Shown here piece after piece: positions 27,347-35,474 of a DNA stretch of 64,000 bases. How positions within the stretch are numbered: the first letter of the stretch is position 1; the number at the start of each line of letters is the position of its first letter. Source of the stretch: Aliiroseovarius sp. M344. GTDB lineage: Bacteria; Pseudomonadota; Alphaproteobacteria; Rhodobacterales; Rhodobacteraceae. The DNA lies in contig NZ_CP081153.1 in the NCBI RefSeq assembly GCF_025140835.1, forward strand, positions 3,133,001 to 3,197,000, given 5' to 3'. Under the pieces are notes generated by a model, which had not been told where the DNA came from, searched no databases, and saw only the letters and a list, made by a program, of their open reading frames with translations. The translations under genes and the position numbers were made by a program.

Positions 27347-28320
27347 GCTGCCGCAAGGTGGCGACGCTGCCTGACGGAAGCCCACTGTATGCGATCACGT
27401 TGCGCTCGGACCAATTGACAGCCACGGTCCTGAGCTTTGGCGCTGCCCTTCAGGACCTACGCCTTGAGGGTCATGCCAGCCCGCTGATACTGGGCTATCA
27501 AAACCCGCTCGATTACCTAAAGAACCCATCCTATCTCGGCGTGATAGTTGGTCGTGTTGCCAATCGGATTTCTGGTGGGAAAATCTCGGTGAATGGCACT
27601 GTTCACGAGCTTGATCAGAACGAAAACGGCACAACAACACTGCATGGCGGGCGGGACGGGAGCAGCCACCGAAACTGGGCCTTACTCGACCACGGCCCCA
27701 CCCATGTGACGCTTGGTGATGTGCTGCCTGACGGACATATGGGGTTTCCGGGACGACTTGAACTGACCTCGACATACCGGCTGGAAGACGCGGCGCTTAT
27801 CGTCGAACTGACGGGCAAAACAGACGCCCCGACAGTCTGCAACCCTGCGCCACATATCTATTTCAACCTCGACGGCGGCTCCGACCTCAAACATCACAGG
27901 ATGCGTGTCGCAGCTTCTCGGGTTGTCCCAGTAAAGAATGGCCTGCCCACCGGTCCACCTGTACCAGCGGCGAATCTAAATCTCGATCTGAGAACAGAGC
28001 AGGCCATCCCACAAAAGCTAGATCACCATTTCTGTCTGTCAGAACAGGTCAGATCGCTGGGTTTTGCGGCCGAACTTTTGGCTCCGGGTTGTAGAATGGA
28101 AATCTTCACATCCGAGCCCGGCCTGCAAGTTTACGACGGATCCCATTTGAACATTCGCAACTTTGGATTGGAGGGTCGCAGATATAGCCCGCGCGCTGGC
28201 GTGGCACTTGAACCCCACCGATGGATAGATGCGCCAAATCAGAGCTGGTCACAGCAGGTTGCGCTGGATCGCGACGCTGTGTTTCAAGCGAAGACACATT
28301 TCAAGTTCTGTCCAGCATAG
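27343..28320 (+). CDS. galM: Aldose 1-epimerase (galactose mutarotase)
   Basis: This 325-residue mutarotase interconverts alpha- and beta-galactose, so products of the GH4 and GH42 enzymes reach the dehydrogenase in the right form. The first active-site His is in LHGGRDG, the second is in NPAPHIYFNLDGG, and the catalytic Glu is in GVALEPHRW. The start is GTG at 27343, overlapping the GH42 stop. It is the last gene of the operon; no strong terminator was seen in the 126 bp before the convergent CBS gene. Confidence 0.9.
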   Translation: MSCRKVATLPDGSPLYAITLRSDQLTATVLSFGAALQDLRLEGHASPLILGYQNPLDYLKNPSYLGVIVGRVANRISGGKISVNGTVHELDQNENGTTTLHGGRDGSSHRNWALLDHGPTHVTLGDVLPDGHMGFPGRLELTSTYRLEDAALIVELTGKTDAPTVCNPAPHIYFNLDGGSDLKHHRMRVAASRVVPVKNGLPTGPPVPAANLNLDLRTEQAIPQKLDHHFCLSEQVRSLGFAAELLAPGCRMEIFTSEPGLQVYDGSHLNIRNFGLEGRRYSPRAGVALEPHRWIDAPNQSWSQQVALDRDAVFQAKTHFKFCPA

Positions 28321-28446
28321 GCTTAGGCGAGCACTTCTAAAAAGATCTACACCGAGCCTACTGCTCTGTGCGAGTAGGACGCTCAGCACGCGCTTCAATT
28401 TGGACACCGCGCCGAAAAAGCGACTTAAGCGCTGCGACTTTCAAGT

Positions 28447-28839
28447 TCACCCGACGCGCAGCAAAAGCGAGAGAACATCGGACCGGCGCACCAGCCCGAC
28501 AACCTTGGCCCCTTCCATGACCGGAAAGGCGCGGTGTGGGTGGGCCAAAAACATCTCAGCGATGCGGATCACGTCATCGCTGACATCTACGCTGACGACT
28601 TCGCGTGACATCTGGTCGGCCACCTGTCCCGTCCATTCCTGATGGTAACTTGCGTGCAAGGCAGGGCGAAAGCAGTCCTTCTGAGTCAATACTCCCACCA
28701 GCTCGCCGTCTTCGCCAATAACAGGAGCAACCGAAGCCTCCGCGTCGAGAAGAATTGCGATCGCGCGGCGGATGGGTGTGTCAGGCGCAAGGGTCGGGAT
28801 GTCGCGACACATGATAGATGCAACCCGGTGCTCGCTCAT
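28447..28839 (-). CDS. Tandem CBS-domain protein, end of nqr operon
   Basis: This 130-residue protein consists of two CBS domains (about 7-60 and 72-126) and no other domain. CBS pairs usually bind adenine nucleotides and act as energy sensors. The ATG at 28839 has a GGAGG ribosome binding site and overlaps the nqrM stop as ATGA; the longer frame to 28881 lies inside nqrM and is rejected. Its position as last gene of the nqr operon suggests a link to respiratory or sodium energetics. This is inference only. Confidence 0.85.
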   Translation of the reverse strand: MSEHRVASIMCRDIPTLAPDTPIRRAIAILLDAEASVAPVIGEDGELVGVLTQKDCFRPALHASYHQEWTGQVADQMSREVVSVDVSDDVIRIAEMFLAHPHRAFPVMEGAKVVGLVRRSDVLSLLLRVG

Positions 28840-29015
28840 TGTCCCGCCTCCGCAGCTTCCGCGTGGCGACGCAAAGGACAATCCGCACAGCGTCCTTCGC
28901 GCAAACCAGCCGCCGCCCCACAGCTGGTGCGCACTGGTCCGCGCCCGAAAGTAAGACCCAGCCCAAGGCCGGCAGCAGCAAGAGTAAAGATGACAACGGC
29001 GATCAAGATTTCCAT
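28836..29015 (-). CDS. nqrM: Na+-NQR maturation protein NqrM
   Basis: This 59-residue gene is missed by simple length cut-offs. It encodes an N-terminal transmembrane helix (about 3-22) followed by a short Cys-rich tail with cysteines in TSCGAAAGL and GRCADCPL, the pattern of NqrM (former DUF539). NqrM is needed in Vibrio and Klebsiella for iron delivery to the NqrD/NqrE centre. It lies 16 bp after apbE and overlaps the CBS gene by four bases. Length, topology, Cys spacing and context agree, so the call is strong despite its size. Confidence 0.88.
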   Translation of the reverse strand: MEILIAVVIFTLAAAGLGLGLTFGRGPVRTSCGAAAGLREGRCADCPLRRHAEAAEAGQ

Positions 29016-29031
29016 GACAAGTGACCTTTGC

Positions 29032-30009
29032 TTAAAGAATCATCGTTTCGATCAAGCCGGTTTTGACCGACCGGAAGCTTGTTCCATTACGCACCAGGAA
29101 AAGTGCAGAAACGCCGTGCTTGTGCGCAAGTGCGCGACCTTTCGCCAAGCCTGCCGCAAAAAGCGCTGTTGCCCAGCCATCGGCGGTCATCGCATCATTG
29201 CCCATAACTGTAACCGACAACAGCCCCTCATCGGCGGGCGCGCCCGTTGCGGGGTTAATGATATGCCCATAGGTACGCTGTGCCAGTTCATAACTTTGCG
29301 AGCGAACCCCCGACGTTGCCACCGCCCATTCGTCCGTCAGTAACAACGTGGCTGGAGCGGCTTGGTCAACCAATGGGTGCTGCACCCCGACGTGCCACGG
29401 TCGCCCAGACGGGTGTCGTCCCAGCGCCTTAAGCTCGCCGCCTAAATCGAACAAGACGTTGTCAAGGCCCGCATCCCTTATCAGACCGACGGCGCGGTCT
29501 AGCGCGCGGCCTTTGGCAATTCCGCATAAATCAAGCGTGAGATCGTCGCGCGTCTTACCGATACGGCCTGCACTCAGCGACAACCCGCGCCAATCCGGTG
29601 TGCGGCCTCCTTCAATTGGGCCAAATCCCCACTGTGAAACCAAGGGGCCAACCGTAGGGTCAAACGCGCCTTTACTTGCCCTCGCAAGTTCCAGCGCTTT
29701 TTTTGTCAGATGGATCAACTCGGGATCCGCTGGATACCAGCCCGCGATCATCTTATTGAACTGGCTGATCTCGCTGTCCTTGCGCCACGGAGACATCTGT
29801 CGGTCGATTGCCGTGAACAGCGCTTCGATGTCTGGTCGCATGTGTTCAAGGTCTGTGCGCGACTCACCGATCAACCGCCAAGTGGTGCCAAAGGCCGCCC
29901 CAGAAATACCTCCAAGGGCATCGGCATGCGCCGCCCGCGGCGACACAAGCGCTGCGCCGATCATGCCAAGGGCGTGCCGACGCGTGGGACGCAAGATGTG
30001 GTCGTTCAT
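29032..30009 (-). CDS. apbE: FAD:protein FMN transferase
   Basis: This 325-residue ApbE-family flavin transferase attaches FMN by a phosphoester bond to Thr in target proteins such as NqrB, NqrC and RnfG. The N terminus has a twin-arginine-like RRHALGMIG signal region, so it is probably periplasmic. Conserved parts include DRQMSPWRKDSEISQFN, GAFDPTVGPLV, DLCGIAKG and the Mg-binding VTVMGNDAMTADGWATALF. It starts 3 bp after nqrF, which suits a dedicated role in NQR maturation. Confidence 0.93.
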   Translation of the reverse strand: MNDHILRPTRRHALGMIGAALVSPRAAHADALGGISGAAFGTTWRLIGESRTDLEHMRPDIEALFTAIDRQMSPWRKDSEISQFNKMIAGWYPADPELIHLTKKALELARASKGAFDPTVGPLVSQWGFGPIEGGRTPDWRGLSLSAGRIGKTRDDLTLDLCGIAKGRALDRAVGLIRDAGLDNVLFDLGGELKALGRHPSGRPWHVGVQHPLVDQAAPATLLLTDEWAVATSGVRSQSYELAQRTYGHIINPATGAPADEGLLSVTVMGNDAMTADGWATALFAAGLAKGRALAHKHGVSALFLVRNGTSFRSVKTGLIETMIL

Positions 30010-30012
30010 GTC

Positions 30013-31236
30013 CTAGCCTCCAAAGTCATCAAAGAAAATCGAGCGTGGCTCAACACCCAATCGTTCCAGCGTGCCAAGCACAGCCGAAATCATCACTGGC
30101 GGACCGCACAGGTAATACTCGCAATCCTCGGGCGCGGTATGTGTGCTCATTTCCGCCCTGAGCATCTCATGAATGAAACCCGTCGCGCCGGTCCATCGAT
30201 CACCGGGTGCCGGGTCGGACAAGGCTGGCGTCCAACTGAAGTTCGCGTGTTCCGCCGACAGCGCTTCGAACTCGTCTGAATAGAACAAATCGGCAGCGGT
30301 GCGCGCACCATAGAAATAGCGAATGCGTCGCGTTGTGCCGCGCCCGAGCTCTTGATGGATCATAGCGCGCAGCGGTGCCATTCCCACGCCGCCGCCGATG
30401 AAGACCATTTCGCGATTGGTGGGCTGAATGTGGAAGTCCCCGAACGGGCCGGACACATTGACGATATCGCCAAGTTTGAGCGAAAACAGCCATGACGACA
30501 CGATGCCCGGCGGAACCTCTGCCTCGCGTCCGGCGGGTGGCACGGCAAGACGGATGTTGAAGACTGCGCGCCCCACATCCTCGGGTCGGCTGGCCAGTGA
30601 ATAGGCGCGCGTGACGTCCGCGTTGGAGGCAACTTTCAAGCTGCCCCAGCTGTTGATCTCCCATATCTCTTGAAATTGCGGCTCCAGATCCAACGTCGCG
30701 AAGTCAAGCTGATAGGCCGGCGCGGTAATTTGCATGAAATCTCCAGCGCGAAAACTCGTCGGTTGATCGACGGGCAGGTCAAGCACGATTTCGCGAATGA
30801 GCGGAGCGAGCATGCGGGTTGAGGCGACCGTGCAGGCCACACCGCGCCCGGCGCTTAAGATGTCGTCGGGCACGCTGACATCACAATCACCGCGCAATGT
30901 GGCTTGGCAGGCAAGACGCACATGGGCGCGCCTTTCTTTCGCAGACAGAACGCCGCGTTCTGTTGCTTGTGGCTCCCCGGCCCCGTCGCCTGTGACCGTC
31001 ACACGACACAGGCCGCAGGTGCCAGATCCACCGCAGGCGGCAGGAATACGTATGTCCGCGTCGTGCAGAGCCCCCAAAAGTTTGCTCCCGCGCCGCGCCG
31101 CTATCTGCAGCGCGCCGTTCACGGTCACATTAAGATCCCCATGTGGAACCAACCTGCGCCGCGCGACCAGAAGACCGATCGCCAATGCGACCACAAGCGC
31201 GGAAATTATCATGCTGCCAAGGACGATTTCGTTCAT
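30013..31236 (-). CDS. nqrF: Na+-NQR subunit F (NADH dehydrogenase module)
   Basis: This is the 407-residue electron-entry subunit of the Na+-translocating NADH:quinone reductase. It has an N-terminal membrane helix (about 4-24), a plant-type [2Fe-2S] domain with CGGSGTCGLC plus a later Cys, and a ferredoxin-reductase module. That module has the FAD motif RAYSLAS, the NADH segment FIGGGVGMAPLRAM and CGPP near the end. The presence of NqrF is what separates NQR from RNF complexes. It overlaps nqrE by ATGA and is followed 3 bp later by apbE. Confidence 0.96.
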   Translation of the reverse strand: MNEIVLGSMIISALVVALAIGLLVARRRLVPHGDLNVTVNGALQIAARRGSKLLGALHDADIRIPAACGGSGTCGLCRVTVTGDGAGEPQATERGVLSAKERRAHVRLACQATLRGDCDVSVPDDILSAGRGVACTVASTRMLAPLIREIVLDLPVDQPTSFRAGDFMQITAPAYQLDFATLDLEPQFQEIWEINSWGSLKVASNADVTRAYSLASRPEDVGRAVFNIRLAVPPAGREAEVPPGIVSSWLFSLKLGDIVNVSGPFGDFHIQPTNREMVFIGGGVGMAPLRAMIHQELGRGTTRRIRYFYGARTAADLFYSDEFEALSAEHANFSWTPALSDPAPGDRWTGATGFIHEMLRAEMSTHTAPEDCEYYLCGPPVMISAVLGTLERLGVEPRSIFFDDFGG

Positions 31237-31847
31237 TGTGCTGCCGCCATTTGCGCAAATGAGGCAAAGCCCAGTGACATAAGTCCCGTCAGGATGAATG
31301 CGATCCCAAGCCCCCTTAGACCTGCAGGAAGGTCAGCATAAGAAAGGCGTGCGCGGATCGCGCTGAGCATGACCACGGCCACAGCAAATCCCACGCCGCT
31401 GCCCACGCCAAAGATGGCGGACTCACCAAGCGTGTAATTGCGTTCGACCATGAAAAGGCTTCCAGCAAGGATCGCACATTGCACGGTCAAAAGCGGTAGA
31501 AAGACGCCGAAAGCAGCGTGAATTGCTGGAAAGAAGCGATCAAGTAGCATCTCCAATAGCTGCACGGTCGCCGCGATCACACCGATAAAGGCGATCAGCG
31601 CCAGATACGATAGATCAAGGTCTGGTTGCCCCGCCCACCCCCAAGCGCCGGGGGCAAGAAGCCCGTTATAGATCAGGTGGTTCAAAGGCACCGTCACCCC
31701 CAAGACACCCGTCATTGCAATGCCCAGACCGATCGCGCTTTCGGTGCGGCGCGACAGCGCAAGGAAGGTGCAAAGCCCCAAAAACAGCGTCAACGGCATG
31801 TTGTCGACAAACGCCGCAAACAGGAAAAAGGACCAAGCATCGTTCAT
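31233..31847 (-). CDS. nqrE: Na+-NQR subunit E
   Basis: This 204-residue inner-membrane subunit has six predicted helices. Cys26 (LFLGLCTFL) and Cys124 (TVQCAILAGS) match the cysteines that, with two from NqrD, hold an intramembrane iron centre in Vibrio NQR. ATGA overlaps join it to nqrD and nqrF. NqrE and NqrD are inverted-topology homologues, and together they form the electron bridge across the membrane. Confidence 0.95.
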   Translation of the reverse strand: MNDAWSFFLFAAFVDNMPLTLFLGLCTFLALSRRTESAIGLGIAMTGVLGVTVPLNHLIYNGLLAPGAWGWAGQPDLDLSYLALIAFIGVIAATVQLLEMLLDRFFPAIHAAFGVFLPLLTVQCAILAGSLFMVERNYTLGESAIFGVGSGVGFAVAVVMLSAIRARLSYADLPAGLRGLGIAFILTGLMSLGFASFAQMAAAQ

Positions 31848-32509
31848 TCGGCAGGCTCCGGTCGCGAGGGAGGGGTGTGGTCAGGGGGCTCGACCTGTTC
31901 GGTTTGTACCGACCGCACGGCCCAGACCACCCCACCCAGAAGGAAAAAGGCGGAAGGTGCCAGCAGCATCAGGCTGAGCGGTGTGAACCATCCCCCTTCA
32001 TCCGCCAGCGGCAGCACCTGAATGCCCATCAACTGCCCCCAGCCGAAAAGCTCGCGGATCGCGCCGATGACAATCAGCACCAGCGAATACCCGAGCCCAT
32101 TTCCAAATGCATCGACCATAGATGGCAGTGGCGCATGATAACGCGCGTAGGCTTCGGTGCGGCCAAGGACAAGACAGTTCGTTGTGATCAGCCCGACATA
32201 TACCGAAAGGGCGCGGCTGATCTCGGAAAAATAGGCTTGCAGGATCTGGTCGATCACAATCACCAGCGAGGCAACAATCACAATCTGGACGATCAATCGG
32301 ATCGTATCGGGTATGTGCCGACGGATCACACTGATAATACCCGCCGCCAGCGTCAACACGACTGTCAGAGACACCGACATGGTCAGAGCCGTGGCCAGCG
32401 ACGTGGTCACCGCAAGTGCCGAACAGATTCCGAGGATCTGGAGCGTGACCGGATTCTGCCGGATCAACGGATCAGTCAACGTGGTCCAGAAAGGAGTGCG
32501 CGCTGCCAT
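31844..32509 (-). CDS. nqrD: Na+-NQR subunit D
   Basis: This 221-residue inner-membrane subunit has six predicted helices. Cys29 (LGICSALAVT) and Cys112 (TTNCLVLGR) sit exactly where Vibrio NqrD has its iron-centre ligands. The C terminus has a charged, Pro-rich tail of about 20 residues beyond the last helix. It begins 3 bp after the nqrC stop and overlaps nqrE. Confidence 0.95.
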   Translation of the reverse strand: MAARTPFWTTLTDPLIRQNPVTLQILGICSALAVTTSLATALTMSVSLTVVLTLAAGIISVIRRHIPDTIRLIVQIVIVASLVIVIDQILQAYFSEISRALSVYVGLITTNCLVLGRTEAYARYHAPLPSMVDAFGNGLGYSLVLIVIGAIRELFGWGQLMGIQVLPLADEGGWFTPLSLMLLAPSAFFLLGGVVWAVRSVQTEQVEPPDHTPPSRPEPAE

Positions 32510-32512
32510 GGG

Positions 32513-33307
32513 TCAGAATTCCCGCCGCTGGATCGCGTCAATCAGCGGGCCGTAACCATCCGGACCCAACCAGAACCGCATCATCTGCGTCACGCCATTG
32601 CCAGTACGTGTCGCGCCGGTAATACCGTCAACCTCGTAATCCGTCGTCGCTGCGCTGCGGGCCACGTTAAACCGCACCGCACCGCTATCGTCGCGGATCG
32701 TAGTGCCAGGAAAACTCTCTTGCCAGGATCGGTCCTCGATCCGGCCACCCAGGCCAGGGGTTTCAGAGTGCTGGGTAACCGCAATGCCGGCAATCGTGTT
32801 CATGTCACCGTGGATCGCAAGGATTGCGTCAATCCGACCACCATAGCCTTGGCCCGTCACCGGCAACAAAACAAGTGATATGCCGTCGTTATCTCGCAAC
32901 AGGAAAATCTGTGCATAGTTTGGCCTCTGGCCAAGCCCGGCTAGGTCCGCACCTGCATCCAGAACCGTCCAGTTCGTTGGGTCGGCAAGCGTGGCTTCAA
33001 GCGTCTCGCGCGTTACGTCCGCGGCAGCACGGCCCATATCAAGGTCGATCACGACGGTTGAGAGCGTGCCGCCTGAAGTCTCAAGTAGCGCGGACATGTC
33101 CGGAATGCCGCGCACCAGATCGCTGATCCGCGCCTGTTCTTCCGCCGCGCGGTTTGCTGTCTGGATCGGCCTTAGAATAACCGTTGCGCCACTGACCAAA
33201 ACGGCGCACACCGCAGACACAAGAAAAGCCATGATAATCGTCTTGGTGCGGCTTTCATTTGGCAACGCCAGGAAACGGCGCCAAGGGTTCCAGTCAATTC
33301 CGGCCAT
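32513..33307 (-). CDS. nqrC: Na+-NQR subunit C (covalent FMN)
   Basis: This 264-residue subunit has one N-terminal membrane helix (about 22-45) and a periplasmic FMN-binding domain. The flavinylation motif DGITGAT puts the FMN-carrying Thr at residue 233, the substrate site for ApbE. The ATG at 33307 has an AGGAGG ribosome binding site and overlaps the end of nqrB by 14 bp; the frame to 33352 lies inside nqrB and is rejected. It is the only subunit of this complex with a clear covalent-flavin motif. Confidence 0.94.
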   Translation of the reverse strand: MAGIDWNPWRRFLALPNESRTKTIIMAFLVSAVCAVLVSGATVILRPIQTANRAAEEQARISDLVRGIPDMSALLETSGGTLSTVVIDLDMGRAAADVTRETLEATLADPTNWTVLDAGADLAGLGQRPNYAQIFLLRDNDGISLVLLPVTGQGYGGRIDAILAIHGDMNTIAGIAVTQHSETPGLGGRIEDRSWQESFPGTTIRDDSGAVRFNVARSAATTDYEVDGITGATRTGNGVTQMMRFWLGPDGYGPLIDAIQRREF

Positions 33308-34076
33308 GACGCCTCCTGCGTTGCGCGATCCAGAGTGCGATCGCAACTTCATCCAAAAGTGGCGCTGCCAACGAAGTTAACAGCGCGGCCGCTACGGCCA
33401 TTTGTACCGGAGCAGCCCCGTTCCAGCCGATTGCAAACATGATCACGAGGCCCGCGTAGAGGCTGCCATTCAGCCATCGGCCGATGGTTGTTGTGGCACT
33501 CGTCACTGGATCAGAGACTAGAAGGACCAGAACGATACCCGCCGCAGGCAGCGCGGCTGCGACAGGGATGCCAAGCATCAGCGCGCCGCCGCCCAGCAAG
33601 AGTGCGCCGCCAATAACTGCGGCAGGCATAACCCCGGTCGCGACCCCAATCAGAACCGCAGGAATGGCCGCCCAGACCACGGGATCATCAAACCCCGGCC
33701 ATGCAAAGCCAGGAAATCCAAAGCCAAGGAAAGACAGCGCAACCGTCGCAGGGTTGACGACATTCCGACCCCAACCACCAAAAACGAGTTCGCCCATCAC
33801 CACGCCAAAACTGACGCCAAGCACCAGTCGGAATGCACCCAGATCCACAGGCGCAAGCATAGCAATGGCCAGCGCAGTGATCAGCGCGGCAAACGACGGG
33901 GCTTGCGCCCGCGCGAGCATGAAAACCAAATTCCAGATGGCAAGACAAAGGACGACAAGCCCAAGCCCAGCCAGCGCCTGCGCACCACCATACCTAAGCC
34001 AAAAGACCGCCAGTGGCATATACGCAGCCAGCATGATCAGCGCGGTGGTCTCACGATCCCAAAGCCCTTTCATCAT
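33294..34076 (-). CDS. nqrB: Na+-NQR subunit B, short form
   Basis: This inner-membrane subunit aligns by eye with Vibrio NqrB: GVSFGVVMGELVFGGWGRN, NPATVALSFLGFGFP, SDPVTSATTTIGRW and the terminal LAAPLLDEV all have counterparts. At 260 residues it is about 150 shorter than Vibrio NqrB. The segment that should carry the flavinylated Thr (DGxSGAT) just after the NPA helix is absent. The N-terminal extension of Vibrio NqrB is also missing. Gene order between nqrA and nqrC leaves little doubt about identity. Two in-frame ATGs (34076 and 34073) overlap the nqrA stop. Confidence 0.88.
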   Translation of the reverse strand: MMKGLWDRETTALIMLAAYMPLAVFWLRYGGAQALAGLGLVVLCLAIWNLVFMLARAQAPSFAALITALAIAMLAPVDLGAFRLVLGVSFGVVMGELVFGGWGRNVVNPATVALSFLGFGFPGFAWPGFDDPVVWAAIPAVLIGVATGVMPAAVIGGALLLGGGALMLGIPVAAALPAAGIVLVLLVSDPVTSATTTIGRWLNGSLYAGLVIMFAIGWNGAAPVQMAVAAALLTSLAAPLLDEVAIALWIAQRRRRHGRN

Positions 34077-35344
34077 GACCCATATTCCGTATGAACCCGA
34101 TCCAACATGCCGCGCAACAACTCGGCCAAATGTGCTTCACCTCCAAGGATATAATCAGCAAGCCCGAGGTCCTCCTCGAGCAAGGATAACGCGCCGAGCT
34201 TCATCGCCAATTCGTCGTCGCCCGAACTTAGCGCACGCACCAACGCAACAGCCGGTAACGCGACGCCAAACGCCTGCGTCAAAGCCGCTGTCGGGATCAC
34301 CGGCTTGGGTAGGCCCGACCGGGTAAGCGCAGAAAGGAGCCAGTGCGGTGGCGTATCCTTTGGTGCGCGTGGCAGAACCGTAACCTGCCTGTGTCGCGGA
34401 GCAAGCCAATGCGTCTCGTGACCATCTAGCGGCGATCCCGACATCAAAACATGCGCACCGGGGGCCGCAGCGCGAAGCGTCAGTTCGCGCAGATCGGCGC
34501 CGGGGTGGGTCCGGATCAACCGGCTTTCTCGCAACCCCCCACCCGCGACATGCACCAGACGAGACATCGGCAAGGCGCCAGTCAAAAGAAGATCCCCCAG
34601 TGCAGCGACGTCTTCGGCATGAACGTCCCAGACCGGGGTTTCGATCGTGGCTGGAGCAAGGGCGTGAATTCGAAAGCCAGCGGACCCTTGCGGATGGCGC
34701 GCTGTGCCGTCGATGGCATGCACTCGTCCACCACCAAGGCCGCGTTCGAACAGCGCTGGCCCAGATGTTTGGCAAACAAGGACGGGTCCGTCGCACAGTA
34801 ATGTAAGTGCCTGCAGACCCCGGGCGAAAGCTTCTTCGCGCCCTTCCAGCGCTTGACGCGGATCAGGGGCAAAGGGTCGCGTATCCGTGGCCATAACGAC
34901 AATCGCCGTCGGGCGTTCATCTGGCAAAGGCATGCCGCCAAAGGGTCGTCGACGCAGCCAGGGCCACACACCGGCTGCTTGCATGAGGCGGCGCAGGTTT
35001 GCCTGCGTTGTCACGTCGGCGCAATCATGGTGCAACACCTCGCCGCCCGCTTCGTAAAACATCACAATCTCAGACAGCTTACGCCCCGGCTGAAGCGAAA
35101 TGCGCGCGATACGCCCGGGCATCGGTGCGACAAACTGAACCTGTGGTGCGTCACGCAGACATGCGACCGCTGCACCCTGCCGAACCGTGTCACCTTCGCG
35201 CACCAACGGATTAACCCGAAGCGACTGGCCGGACGGTGTCCGTATCCCAGCCTCTTGAGTGATCACGTTCTTTGGTTCCTGCCCGCTGGTCGGAGGCGAC
35301 GGGAAGACCGGGGTAAGGCCCGGACCAAACTTGAGAGCTTTCAT
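34073..35344 (-). CDS. nqrA: Na+-NQR subunit A
   Basis: This 423-residue peripheral cytoplasmic subunit, implicated in quinone binding, starts with the typical MKALKFGPGL and carries the barrel-sandwich region VREGDTVRQGAAVACLRD followed by the FVAPMPGRIARI strand. It is about 20 residues shorter than the Vibrio protein. A GGAGAGAGG ribosome binding site precedes the ATG. It is the first gene of the nqrABCDEF-apbE-nqrM-CBS operon; its promoter lies in the 130 bp shared with the divergent cytochrome gene. Confidence 0.93.
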   Translation of the reverse strand: MKALKFGPGLTPVFPSPPTSGQEPKNVITQEAGIRTPSGQSLRVNPLVREGDTVRQGAAVACLRDAPQVQFVAPMPGRIARISLQPGRKLSEIVMFYEAGGEVLHHDCADVTTQANLRRLMQAAGVWPWLRRRPFGGMPLPDERPTAIVVMATDTRPFAPDPRQALEGREEAFARGLQALTLLCDGPVLVCQTSGPALFERGLGGGRVHAIDGTARHPQGSAGFRIHALAPATIETPVWDVHAEDVAALGDLLLTGALPMSRLVHVAGGGLRESRLIRTHPGADLRELTLRAAAPGAHVLMSGSPLDGHETHWLAPRHRQVTVLPRAPKDTPPHWLLSALTRSGLPKPVIPTAALTQAFGVALPAVALVRALSSGDDELAMKLGALSLLEEDLGLADYILGGEAHLAELLRGMLDRVHTEYGS

Positions 35345-35395
35345 TGCCTCTCTCCTGCATCTAAAACTCGCTATCGAAAGACGCGTCTTCGTGGT

Positions 35396-35409
35396 CTGAT
35401 ATACATCAA
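35396..35409. promoter_or_regulatory. Candidate FNR/FnrL box
   Basis: The 14-mer CTGATATACATCAA matches the FNR-type anaerobox TTGAT-N4-ATCAA at nine of ten fixed positions. It lies between the divergent nqrA and pentaheme cytochrome genes, centred about 58 bp from the nqrA start and 72 bp from the cytochrome start. It could control either or both operons in response to oxygen. Other CRP/FNR-family regulators recognise similar sites. Confidence 0.55.
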
Positions 35410-35474
35410 TTTAATGATAAAATAGTCGTGATACCTTCAAAGTGATCCATTTCGATTACAGCGAGGAATCAGCC

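Noticed and set aside
28360..28395. Hairpin CCTACT/AGTAGG after galM as a terminator
   Set aside because: The stem is only six base pairs with a 10-base loop and no T run, which is too weak to call.
30013..35344. RNF complex instead of Na+-NQR
   Set aside because: NqrA and NqrF types are present and there is no RnfB or RnfC polyferredoxin subunit, so the operon is NQR.
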